64,000 bases of DNA, taken from assembly GCA_029255685.2 (NCBI GenBank), contig CM055314.2:3738399-3802398 (forward strand). The letters run 5' to 3'. Source of the DNA: Silene conica (Eukaryota > Streptophyta > Magnoliopsida > Caryophyllales > Caryophyllaceae). The notes beneath the pieces are model-generated. The model was not told where the DNA came from and searched no databases. It saw nothing but the letters and a program-made list of their open reading frames with translations. A program made the translations under genes and the position numbers. Shown one piece after another: positions 37,180 to 48,252 of this stretch. The first letter of the stretch is position 1, and each line of letters begins with the position of its first letter.

Positions 37180-37741
37180 TTGCTAAATTTCGGACACGAT
37201 TTTGCTTAATTGCGCACATTTTATTGTATTATTTCGATTTTACCCTTCTTATTTTTTACCTCTATAAAAGGACAATAATCAAAAACAAAGAAATCTCAAA
37301 GAAAAAAATATACTAAACCGCTCCACCACCACTCGGTCCTCGCCCCACCAACAACTCTCCATAACTAGAACACACCACCAGTAGCCCTAAACCAACCACC
37401 CTACCGCGGCCAATAAGACGATCACCAACCCACTTCTTAAACAATTCAGAATCCTAAATCCCTAAATTTTAAAACATAGTCGTAAAAATTCTTCTTTTTA
37501 AAATTATAAAAACATTCACTCAGTTAATTAAAAGGAGTGTGATAATAAATTTGTTGATAAAAGTACGAAATTACTCGTGATATGTGAGAATTAAGTACCA
37601 TAATTCGTTAAATTATTAGCAATTTGGTTGAGGTTCATGGAAAGGGGGGAGAAAAAAATTGAGTTTTTTTTAACAAAGGGTAAATTTGGAAAAGGTGACA
37701 AAAGTGTGTGAGATTAAGTAAAATCGTGTTCGTAATTTAGC
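37180..37741. mobile_element. TIR element, family C, copy 2, just upstream of the RRM gene
   Basis: The left end reads TTGCTAAATTTCGGACACGA and the right end reverse-complements to TTGCTAAATTACGAACACGA. The similarity continues as TTTTGCTTAATTGCGCACA versus TTTTACTTAATCTCACACA. It lies about 145 bp before the start codon, so it has probably replaced or displaced promoter sequence. The interior has a C-rich CCACCA block like copy 1. Confidence 0.75.
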
Positions 37742-39477
37742 AAATATACGTTTTTTTACATTAATTAAAGTGGTGGATTAGAGGAAATAATTGAGCGGAT
37801 TTAGAGTATTTATTTTTTTAGGGTATTATATTTATACTGTATATACTTGCATTTATTTAATGTTTTATATTTCACCTGTATTTTGATATGAAATAGTAAT
37901 AAATTGAGATGGAAACCTAATTCAAGAATTAAGTTAAGTTGTAATATTTTTTGGTGTTTTTGCAATATATATTTTACTCATCAGAGTACAATTTTTCGTT
38001 ATTTGCCCTTATCATTTACCTATCAATTTCGTAGTTTATGAGAGAAATGAAAATAATTGTAATACATATTAAGTAAAAACAAAGAAACCACCAAGTCCAC
38101 CACCAACCTCCCTTACTACCTCATATCACAAGCGTTGTCCCTCCCGTAACCACCCAACAGCCATTCGGCAATGTGCTCAAGTCAGATCGCCGACACCTCA
38201 TATGACGGTGGCCACAACTACCCTCCATGACCAATGCGAAACCGTCTCATCAACGCGTCCCCCTGCAACAACCAATGACCTTCATACCGGCAACTAGGGT
38301 TGAGCAAAATATACAATACGGTTTTAAAATATGTACACAATACGATACATGATTTTAAATATACGAATTTCCGTATATAACATACAACGTTAGAAAAATC
38401 ATACCTATACGGGTCGGCCAAAAAAAGAGAACCGAGTTTACGGTTTTGACACAATTAAATATTTTTTTTAAAAGAATAATTATCACACATAAATTTAACA
38501 AGGCACGACCGGTCCATGTTTACCTATTTCCTGATTTGAGCCCCCCTTAATCACGAAGACCAAAACTTTTTAAACCCTGAAGTCTAATTTCCCAAACTCT
38601 CCTTATTGTCAATAATTAACGACTTAACACCACGACACTCAGACACCCATTCTCTCACCCTCATTTCACAGTCAAATCCACCGCGTCCACCGCCCATTGT
38701 ATCGTCCGTCGACGACCATCCCAGAGCCATTAAATCATTTTTCGACGATAAATTTCTCCATCATTACTAAGTTTTCGTCAATCATCAACGACGGTCTTCC
38801 TCTGTGAAATCCTTTGGAATTTCCTCATATGAACTTCATTTTCGTTTGTATTTGTAACAACCCAGATCATTACATAAAAGAATCAACTTAAATATAAAAG
38901 ATAATCAGAATGACAACAAGGTCTAGGTGGCGAAAACGCCTGACCAAATCCAGATTGATACTAAAACCAAACCAAACTAAACATTATTCAAATGATTCTT
39001 AAAACTCAAAACAAATAAACTCCTAACAGTATCGGGATTAGCTTTCTTCAAAGCTTCAAAATATTGAGGAAACAACTGGTATGATAACTCTCAATTACCA
39101 GATATGTCAGCAATTGCTTTTTGTTTAGTTTTTCATGCCTTCATATAAGTGATCTGGTAGTTACATTTCTCAATTATTATTTCAATAATAACATTTACCG
39201 CCATGTCGTCAACTCCCAATCTGCCTCCACAATATTTCTAATGACATTACTATGAAAGTACTTCCCAAGTTTCCGTGGTCTATAGGCATGGTGTCTCCCG
39301 GATGTCTCATGACCACCATTGTATTTTACAATAGTAAATGCATCGAAACCAATTTTTTTGAGTGACTCTTACAGTTCACTTACATGCTACAGATCTTCTC
39401 CCACATTTATATGTCACACTATGAGGCTTTGGTCATGCATTTTGAAACTTTAATCCACCCTCAAATTATATAAATTA
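37742..39477. other. Repeat-rich intergenic region
   Basis: The region is AT-rich, with C-rich patches (38,090-38,280; 38,630-38,710) and ATACAATACGGTTTT-type repeats near 38,310-38,440. On the minus strand, 39,200-39,370 translates without stops to a peptide containing LKKIGFDAFTIVKYNGGH and HAYRPRKLGKYFHSN. I do not recognise it, but it looks like a decayed coding fragment. Confidence 0.35.
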
Positions 39478-39673
39478 CACAAATTCTTATTTGCAACGAT
39501 ACTATCCGTCGCAAGCTTGTGACGGATACCGTTTTCTCTCACAAAATACCCACTTTTTCTCTCTCTTTAAAACTATTCATGTGGTCCCCTTTCTCCACCA
39601 CTCATTTTATATCCATTTTATCTCACAAAATATCCGTCACAAATGGTGACCCGTCGCAAGCAAGACTTACTAT
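39478..39673. mobile_element. MITE family A copy
   Basis: The copy runs from CACAAATTCTTATTTGCAAC to GCAAGCAAGACTTACTA, with the internal palindrome ATCCGTCGCAAGCTTGTGACGG and CACAAAATACCCACTTTTT. Compared with the 44.8- and 58.5-kb copies it is in the opposite orientation. Confidence 0.8.
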
Positions 39674-40100
39674 ATAAATTATAAAGTAGTTGCGTCCGTC
39701 AAAGATATCTTATTTTAAAATGTTTGACCAACACATATTGGGACTGGAAGGAAAATATCGACAGAAAGAATCTGCTTGCACATGCTCCCAACACTAATCT
39801 ATTCCCTTTCATTTCAGATAGGAGCAACGAATTATTTGTAAGTTCTATTTGGAATATAATGGACAACGCAAAATGGCAACTTCTCGTGCTTTATGACTTT
39901 ATGTTGTACGGCTAGTCTTCTTACTTATTCGTCCTAATCTTAAACGGGTCAAACAAGTAACCGTCTTAATCTTAAACGGGTCAAACAAGTAACAGTTGTT
40001 TAATGCTGTTTCTAAAGCTAGTTTTGGCCCTAACTCTCTCAGTTGCCCCGACACATAAATAATCCATCAGGAAGACGGCATACTCCAGACCACCCTTACC

Positions 40101-40574
40101 CTAGGTAGAACCAAAACGGACACGGACACGGACACGGACACGGGACACGGCATGCCATGAAATTTAGGACACGGGACACGGCATTTAAATTTAATAAAAT
40201 ATACATTTTATAGTTATAAATTTTTGATTTTATTTTTGTAAGTATTTGATATTAATTTTAAATAAGTTAATGTAAAATTTGCCCTTGATAATAAATTTAT
40301 TTTCATTCCTCATCCGAATCAATATTCTAATTGATCTCTTTCGATAACGCATTTCTTATCTCAAGAACATCCTTCACCGCAAATGATAACCAAATATTGT
40401 GGACACGCGACGGACACGGCTCAAATACCATGGACACGCGTCGGACACATGCCCAAATAAATGTAGAAAGTTGGACACGGCTGTTTAGGTGTTGGACACG
40501 TTTTGGCGTGTGTCCGTGGAGTGTCGGTGTCGGACACGGTACAACTCATTAGGAGAAGTGTCCGTGCTACCTAG
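40101..40574. mobile_element. Non-autonomous hAT element with GGACACGG repeats
   Basis: The termini CTAGGTAG and CTACCTAG are inverted, continuing as ACCAAAACGGACACGG versus CACGGACACTTC. The octamer CCCTTACC flanks both ends exactly (40093-40100 and 40575-40582), as expected for an 8-bp hAT target duplication. Many copies of GGACACGG cluster in both subterminal parts, a pattern typical of transposase-binding repeats. No transposase is encoded. Confidence 0.85.
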
Positions 40575-40625
40575 CCCTTACCTCACCTCGAGTCACTGAA
40601 ATAATGTCCGGATACAAACCGGGTC

Positions 40626-40829
40626 ATGACGACAACTATTGTCGTCTGTTCATTCTGTCTGTTCATTCTTTGCTTCTCGCGTTCTTTCATCGCCATGACA
40701 TCTATATTTCAGAGTTCATTCCAACAAACAAACAAAGATAACACGAGATTAACAGAAGTAAATAGTCCGTTAAAACGGAGTGAACCCTATCCAGGCGGCT
40801 TAAAAACACTAGAGTACAAGTCGATATGA
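40626..40829 (+). CDS. Possible small secreted peptide ORF
   Basis: A 67-codon ATG-initiated frame starts with a hydrophobic, signal-peptide-like segment (VVCSFCLFILCFSRSFIA). It ends in a hydrophilic stretch with KRSEPYPGGLKT. The layout resembles plant peptide-hormone precursors, but the tail matches no CLE, CEP or RALF motif I know. It lies antisense beyond the 3' end of the neighbouring membrane-protein gene, and a short direct repeat (TGTCTGTTCATTC) sits in the leader. It may be chance. Confidence 0.2.
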   Translation: MTTTIVVCSFCLFILCFSRSFIAMTSIFQSSFQQTNKDNTRLTEVNSPLKRSEPYPGGLKTLEYKSI

Positions 40830-41021
40830 AATATACAGTACTTACTACAGGACCCAAGTTTGACACAACAAATCATCCGATACACGATTGCAGCACACAA
40901 AAACACTTGATTTTACTTACAAGTACAAGCCAAAGTAGTAGTGATATGGTGGTAGTAGACTGGTAGTAGTTGTTGTAAACAATATTATACTGCCGATCTC
41001 AAGGCAAGGAGTACTGTTGAC

Positions 41022-43124
41022 CTATCTCAAGCTCATGACTGGCCATGGAGCCATTCCAGGTGCAGGTAATGCTGGCCGTATAATGGGTACTCGTTTCACC
41101 ACTGAAAATGCCTCGTTCAGACGTGCTGCCTTGCTCATGAACTGAGATACCTTCTGTAAATTATCCAGTTGCAGAAATAGAAGAAATTCAATCATTAATA
41201 AGTCCATGGTCAAGGACGAGATAGGCAAGAATAATGGAGTTGAACACAGAGTAAGCTGTAAGTTATGTTTTTACTCGGTTCCTAGAGAGATGGCTTGTAT
41301 ACAGTCACAAAATTGTTCCACGCGATATCAAAGCTCGCTCATTAGACAAAAACTTACTTCCTATAATCGCGCTTCAAGTCATTGCAGGTAAAAGATAGAA
41401 TAAAACCAACTAATTAAACTACTACTAATCAAATCCATCATATAGCATCCTGATTCCTGATATCTACCGAGGCTAAAGTTCTAAACTGCAGTTGCATGAT
41501 ATCGTCCATCATATAGCATCCTGATTCCTGATATCTACTGAGTCTAAAGTTCTAAACTGCAATTGCATGATATCGTCCATCATATAGCATCCTGATTCCT
41601 GATATCTACCGAGGCTAAAGTTCTAAACTGCAATTGCATGTTTTCGTCCTGATATCTACCAATCTACTGATAGATGAACCATCTCAACCAAAACCTTAAG
41701 GTAATGGTTAGGCCCAACTATTATTAATATTCCTAATACGCTTTCTCACTCAAACGCCCATTGGGCTTAAAGAGTGGTTAGTTTGCACAGGCCCACCCAT
41801 ACCGTGTGCTGGTTTCCACTTCCTGGTTTTTGAGGGGTTTTGACTTTTGAGGTTGCCAGATTCGAACCCGTGACCTTCGGTCACCCTGGTCCGTCTTATC
41901 CTCTCTCGTTTCCTTTTTAGAAACACTTGGATCATCATTTCCAAACCACAAAACAGAGAGCAAGTTAATGTTCTAAAATAAATGCCTTCTGCGCAAGCTT
42001 AATCTTTTTATTCTGATCACAGAAACTCATTTCCCACGCATTCACACGTATACCAAATCATTTGAACACCACATATAGACAAGATCAACAGCCAATTCTA
42101 TACGTAACGGAATCCATTTTTTTTCCAGAAAACTTGGAAAACCGAAATCAAACAGACCCACATCTGAAAATATGCATCAGATCTCTTCAGATTATTAATA
42201 CTCCGTCACAATTCACAAACAAATCCGTCTTAATTGAGACTTATTGTAACATCATAAATTCAATTAGGTCTAAGCAAGTAGTAGCAGTATTAAAGCACAA
42301 TGTAATATGGGTATGGGTAGTATCACAAATTCAATAATATGAGAGGGTTTCACACGTATTTATAAATCCGTCTCACATATAAGACCGTCTCATAAAACTC
42401 TGTGCGTAAATGACATCCATATCTGGTATTCGTCACAGAAACAAGAGTGGAAGAGTGGAGCAAGAACACAGACCTTATCATCAATGGCGACATTAAGGTG
42501 AATACCGAGCGCCTTACGCTTCAACTTATACAAATACCGTCTCCGTAAGATAACAAACCCCATTAAAGCAGCAGCAGCCATTGATAATGACCAAACAGGA
42601 CTAACCCTAAACACACAATACCTAACCACCTCTAATGGCACCTTCCACCATACCGCCACCCTCTTCTCCTCATCCTCCTTCTTTTCCTCTATTTCTTTTT
42701 CCTCTTCCTCTGATAACCCTAATCCCTCAACCTCACCATTATTTTCCCCAATTTCCTCAAACCCTAGACCACCACCACCGCCGCCGCCGCAACCGCAACA
42801 CTCAGAGTGAGGCTCAATTAAGCTCCGCCCGGCGGAATCCTCATCGGAAGACGAGCTTCCGCTGCTGTACACGGCAGCGGCGGGTACAACGGGGATATCA
42901 GTCGGGTCCACCCAACTCGGATTATCCGACTCGCTTCCTTTACCTTCATCTTCGTTTTCATGTTCGTCTTCAAGGACGGCTTCGGCGTAATCAGGGGAGA
43001 AGTAGTCGGACTGGATAACGCCACCGTGGGGGACGGCGTGGACGGCGGCGGAAGAAGGGGAAGAGGGAGGGAGTAGAACTTCTTCCCAGTCCCAGTCAGT
43101 AATTTGGGAAGTTGGGTTTTCCAT
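41022..43124 (-). CDS. Plant-specific acidic single-pass membrane protein
   Basis: Exons in transcript order: 42474-43124 and 41022-41153; 783 nt, 260 aa. The protein begins MENPTSQITDWDWEEVLLPP. It has a long acidic Ser/Glu-rich, probably disordered region with a Gly run after ECCG, then WWKVPLEVVRYCVFRVSPVW and a hydrophobic helix about 174-196 followed by RRRYLYKLKRK, i.e. basic residues on the cytosolic side. Exon 2 adds a conserved-looking tail (KAARLNEAFSVVKRVPIIRP, ending PWPVMSLR). The WDWE start and WWKVP...R-P-x-W-S membrane block suggest a conserved plant family of unknown function (I think DUF6821; not verified). The long N-terminal disorder with one tail-proximal helix would fit a membrane-tethered adaptor, but no role is shown. 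The intron of 1.3 kb carries repeats. Confidence 0.8.
41435..41647. repeat. Three 71-bp tandem repeats in the membrane-protein gene intron
   Basis: Units starting CCATCATATAGCATCCTGAT begin at 41435, 41506 and 41577, differing at a few positions (for example ACCGAGG versus ACTGAGT). The third unit degrades at its end. This is an intronic minisatellite with no evident coding role. Confidence 0.93.
41750..41960 (-). mobile_element. SINE-like sequence with B-box-like motif
   Basis: On the minus strand CACGGGTTCGAATCTGGC resembles a tRNA-type B box. No A box or poly-A/T tail is clear, so this is only a candidate remnant in the intron. Confidence 0.25.
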
Positions 43125-43309
43125 ATTTGATTATTATTTTTTTTTAAATTGTTGGAGAAAAGAAGAAGAAAGGAATGATGAGAAAGTGGAAATGTTGGGT
43201 GATTAAAAGAGGAAACAACAAGGTGATGTAATAAATGATGGAAATAACAATCTATACGTTTTGTTGTTCTTATTAATTTGGGACCGTTTCTTTAGTTGTC
43301 ATTTTTTTT

Positions 43310-44655
43310 AGTGTTTTTTGTAAATAACCCCCTTTTATGTACGTTTTTTTACGAATAACCCCCTTTTATGTTTACTTTTACAAATTACCCCCTTAAATAA
43401 CACTTAATCTTAAAAATCAACCCCTATTTTCGATTACGCACAAGATTTTTATAAAACACGATCTATATACGATATTACGACCCAAACTTATGTAATCTAC
43501 CAAAATTACCCCTATCCAATATCCACTCATAACACTACCAAATAAAAATAAACTCATTCACTCATATCCTCAAACCCCCAAAATTAAAACATAATCCTAA
43601 ATTAAAAACCCCAAATCAATTAATAATTCATCTGTGTAGAACAAGTGAAACAATCCCTGCTTACTTATAGCCTGCTGCTTCCATTCGGAACTTCTCCTTA
43701 ACTTATATATAGAGCATAGATTTGCCTGCAATTTGTGTTGGGACATTGACTTTTTTGTGCTAACAAAAGCTATGGAAGTCGCATATCCCCTTAATCAAAT
43801 TGCTTGATTTATAATTCATCTACCAAAATCTACATTTCCACTACCAACTACCTTATCTTCTGTGAAAATAAGCAAATTGCATATTACTCATGTGTAAAAA
43901 TAATCAAGTCGTAGCAGCATATTACTCATGGCGTCGTATTATCAAATTAGCAATCCTCATGGCTAATGAGATTTGTACTTGACTTATTGCTTGATTTATA
44001 ATTCAAGTTGTAGCAGCATATTACTCATTGCTTGATTTATAATTCATCCACTTATATTTTACCCAAAAAAAAATGTGAAAAAGAAAGACACAAGTTATAA
44101 TGAGATTTGTACTTGACTCAATTTAGTATCTGTATGGCCCCGACACACACCTACGCTGCATAATAAGATTTGCTCCATTGTAATTCACAGTGAGGAGAAA
44201 GCTGAGATCAGAAGCTGAAAAGGTGTTCAGGGGAGTCTTTAGTTTGAGAGAAGGAGAGGCCAAAGTAGCATTCTACAGTGACAGGGAAATTGCTGAAAAT
44301 AGAATCGATTTTCACTGGTTCCTACACAGATGAATTATTAATTGATTTGGGGTTTTTAATTTAGGGTTATGTTTTAATTTTGGGGGTTTGAGGATATGAG
44401 TGAATGAATGAGTTTATTTTTATTTGGTAGTGTTATGAGTGGATATTGGTTAAGGGTAATTTTGGTAGATTACATAAGTTTGGGTCGTAATATCGTATAT
44501 AGTTCGTGTTTTATAAAAATCGTATGCGTAATCGAAAATAGGGGTTGATTTTTAAGATTAAGTGTTATTTAAGGGGGTAATTTGTAAACTTAAACATAAA
44601 AGGGGGTTATTCGTAAAAAACCGTACATAAAAGGGGGTTATTTACAAAAAACACT
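43310..44655. mobile_element. Non-autonomous element with ~335-bp terminal inverted repeats
   Basis: The arms 43310-43645 and about 44320-44655 are near-perfect inverted repeats starting AGTGTTTTTTGTAAATAACC and ending AATTCATCTGTGTAG. The ~670-bp middle repeats ATTGCTTGATTTATAATTCA and encodes nothing recognisable. Very long TIRs are typical of Mutator-like (MULE) elements. Both flanks are T-runs, so a 9-bp target duplication cannot be read. The left end lies about 185 bp upstream of the membrane-protein gene's start codon. Confidence 0.88.
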
Positions 44656-44792
44656 TTTTTTTATGTTGGGATTAAAAGATTTATTATAAACGGAATACTT
44701 ATACCCCGTATTAAATTTTTTGGTAGACGATTTCACATTAACTATTGAGTAAATAAAATGAATTAGTTAATAATATGGATTTTTAAATGTGG

Positions 44793-44963
44793 TAAGTCTT
44801 ACTTGTGACGGGTCACCATTTGTGACGGATATTTTGTAAGATAAAATCGATACAAAATGAGTTAGTGGAGAAAGGGTACCACATGAGTAGTGTCGGAGAG
44901 AGAGAAAAAGTGAGTATTTTGTCCGTCACAAGCTTGTGACGGAGTCACAAATGAGAATTTGCG
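44793..44963. mobile_element. MITE family A copy
   Basis: The copy runs from TAAGTCTTACTTGTGACGGG to AAATGAGAATTTGCG, with GTGACGGATATTTTGTAAGA and AGAGAGAGAAAAAGTGAGTA inside. It is shorter than the other copies through loss of the second GATAGTG region. Confidence 0.8.
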
Positions 44964-47286
44964 TTTCAAATGGGTTTTATAAGAAGTTAGGATTTAATTA
45001 TGAGAAATAGAAAAATATGCCTATTTTTACCATTCTAATTTGGAGTGTTCATCGGTTGAGGGTTCAGAATAATCATTAACCTAAAACCGTGGATCGGACC
45101 GGTAGGGAAGTGACCCAGCCTAGACGGAACCATAACTTTTATGTCTGGTTTTTTCTGGACCGGACCGGCACTACTTTACGAGTTTTAATTGAACGGAAGC
45201 CGGAATCCGGCTAAAAGGTCATGTTTCAGAAAAAGAATTATTAAATGTGCTTTTTCAGAAACTGTTTTTTAAAGGTGAGGTTTGGAAGAATTTTGTTTTA
45301 GAGGTGGTGTTTGACAGAAAAGAAACGAAAAAAAAAAAACTAGAATTACGGAAAAACATTGAGTGTGTGGATAAATTAGATAAATGTCTGACAAATGAAA
45401 GAAAAGTAGCAGATTCTATACCTTTTTTTATTTATTTACAAGTACTGCTACTGTTATCTGCAACGTTGATTGCAAACTATTTAGATTTGTTCGTAGGTGG
45501 GTCGAGGGGATTATTAGTTAAGCTTCTGGATAGACCTAACATCTCTTAAGTGGTTTTTCCTAGATTTTTGCACCGTCTAACTCTCGACTAGGGCTGCTAA
45601 TTAGACGAGACAACTCGCGAGCAACTCGAGATCGGCTCGGTCAAAACTCGGCTCGTGGGAACTCGACTCGAGCTCGGGCTCGGCTCGAGAGCTTAACGAG
45701 TCAAGCCGAGCAAAGGCTGACTCGACTCGAATAAAACTATTACCTTTTAGCAATTGTAATGATTTGATTGGTCTAAAATCCATTTCATCAATTATTATTA
45801 GACATCTAAAATCAATTTTTATAATCAATGAAGATATGGTGTGAATCTTTCCGGATTTAATTATTAATGTGTTAAGGGCACACGTGAGCAAAACCGATTT
45901 AATATTGTTGGTTTTTTTTGGTATCTATTAGAAAATCTTGTTGGAGTTTTATGTCGGTCAAAGGCTAATAACCAATCTATTAATCTAAATGCGAAAAGAT
46001 TTACACATATTCTCATCTGATTCTTAGACAGAAATTCATTTTTACCATAATTAATGAAGACAGGGTGTGAATTTTTCCGCATTCAATTATTAATGTGTGC
46101 TATAAGGGCACACGTTAGAAAAACCTATATTAAAGTTATAGTTAATCGCGTTTTAGTTCATAATATAATATCGTGATATATAAAATGCGATGAAATGTTT
46201 TACAAGGACAACCTCAATTTAGGTTATACTAGTACACTTCCTTAAAGATGATCTCACATTAATTTGTAAAGTGATTTAAACAAGCTAATTTATTTGCGTT
46301 GTAATGCTTCCACTTATTGAATAGTGTATTACTAATCTACAGTGGGTAGAGTTTTAAGTGTTATCATACCTAATTCAAATAATATACTATAGATTAATGA
46401 TCATATATTTAGAGTAAATCTCCTTAAAGACGGTTTCATAATAAATTTATTTAGAGACTAATTACGATTTAAAGCAAAAAAACGTACCACAGGTATTAAA
46501 CAAATACGGATTACAACTGGAGATAAAAATGAGTATACTTATAATAAAAATAAGTATGTACGAAATTAAGAAACTAAGGTCGCCATAATCAACAACAAAA
46601 GATATCCAAATCTATACAAAAGGCACTAAAAGAATGATCTTTCAATAATTTAGTTAAAACAAGAGAGATCGTTTAATTGTTATAGAGAGGGCAGACAACA
46701 CAGTGAAAAAACACGTTACAGACGCGTGATATTCTTATCGCGAGGATAATATGAATTAAAAGTTTTAGCCGGAGAAAGGGGGGAATTAGGATTAGGGTGG
46801 CCGTTGGTGAACGGTTCAACAAAAAATACAACACCCTATAGTATTTACTTGCATATATAGTCGTAAAATTTACGACTCTTGGAAGAATTTCCGCAATCCA
46901 GAAAGAGTCCTCTATAAATTCAACACACTCATGGAAGAATGTAACTCCGAAATGGAGCTTTCTCATTCATAATTTCATATACAAAACCTCTATAGCCCTC
47001 TTCTTAACTTTGTTTCAATATTAATTGTCGTGACACGGAAATGTAGGTGAAATGGAGCTTTCTCATTTACTCCGTACATAATAAGCAGCAGCCCGTATGC
47101 CATCTAAGTTTGGTTTGGTTTCAGATGTTTTGTCTCTCAAATGCATACTCAGATATATGCAGATATCTTGGCCGGTGAGGCTCCGCCAAAATCCTACTTT
47201 TAATCCCTTGTTTCCAATACTCCACTCTTCGCTGATACCACTGCACTTTGAGATCTGCCTCAAACTAGGACCTGCTTTTAATTGAA
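44964..47286. other. Intergenic region with decayed repeats
   Basis: The 45,600-45,735 stretch is dense in ACTCG/GCTCG phrases (CTCGACTCGAGCTCGGGCTC), a subterminal-repeat pattern seen in plant DNA transposons. The GGACCGG-type phrases near 45,090-45,190 are similar in style. TTAATGTG...GGCACACGT repeats occur at 45,865-45,890 and 46,085-46,115 as ~200-bp-spaced direct repeats. No gene is recognised; the open frame at 45,247-45,549 is lysine-rich and looks random. Confidence 0.4.
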
Positions 47287-47451
47287 CATAAATTCTCATT
47301 GAAGACGGACACTATCCATCACAAGCTGAAAGCCTGAAGCTGAAGACGGACAGTGTGCCTCTCACAATATGCAAGTAGCAAATTAAGTGGAACTTAAATG
47401 GAGCACCCCACTTGTCCTCCCACTTGTGATAGTACCGTCTTCAACGAGACT
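47287..47451. mobile_element. MITE family A, variant copy
   Basis: It begins CATAAATTCTCATTGAAGAC and ends GATAGTACCGTCTTCAACGA, with GAAGCTGAAGACGGACAGTG inside. It resembles the SCYL2-intron copy more than the others. Confidence 0.7.
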
Positions 47452-48252
47452 AGCTGTTCGGCCTCAAATTAAGATCCGGTTTTAATTGTCACAGCTATGC
47501 TATTATCCAAATCATATTCCTAGTATATAAAGCAGAAACAGCAAAACTTGGAGTAAAGGAAAAGGTGAGGTCCCAAGATAAGGTTCTGCCTCCATTACAC
47601 ATGTGGAGGGACAAGGCTTACAAGTTTGATGGTTGGCTCATAGTACTATCAATCACCATCTCGAAATAAACTTGTCACTTTTTTTACCTTTTCGATGGAG
47701 GAAGTCGAAGAAAAACCAAAGCCAAACAATACCTTGGAGAGCAGTAATTTCATCTAGTTGGTTAATAAAATGAGCAGGCTTTGAGGTGGTCAGGCTTGTG
47801 AATCAATGCACTTACTAATTTTCATTGTGTAGCTAGCTATCTGGTTTTACGGATACCTGTATGCTGGCTCACAAACTCACTACAAGGTCTATTCCGTCGG
47901 ATTAATTGTATAATCAAACTACCCACAAGGAGATACAATGGAAACTAACTGTGAGGATGATCAGTTGGCTATTAATGATGTAGGACTTGAAACTTTGAAA
48001 TCGTTTCGTGTTTAATTCTTCTATTTTGCATCTGTAGTCTGTACCATTCATCTGATACGGTTTTCCCAGTTCTGACTTGAAAATAAAATTGGAAAAAGAA
48101 AGAAAAGGACCCGGGTAAAAAAAACAAGGTATTTAATGAAATTACCCAATAATGTTGTATGAAACATAACAGACATGCTGATCTCAGATTCCCAGGCCTA
48201 CAAAAATGCGCCTAAAAGAGTACACAGAAAACTTACAGGTCAAAAAGATGTT
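47452..48252. other. 3' flank of the HisRS gene
   Basis: The sequence is AT-rich, without recognisable coding or repeat content. The part next to 48,252 is probably HisRS 3' UTR, as the gene is on the minus strand. Confidence 0.4.

Noticed and set aside
42635..43018. 127-codon + strand frame
   Set aside because: It is the antisense of the acidic region of the membrane-protein gene, whose minus-strand exon is supported by splice sites and a conserved-looking tail.
45247..45549. 100-codon + strand frame
   Set aside because: It is Lys/Leu-rich, as random AT-rich sequence would be, with no neighbouring exons or known motif.
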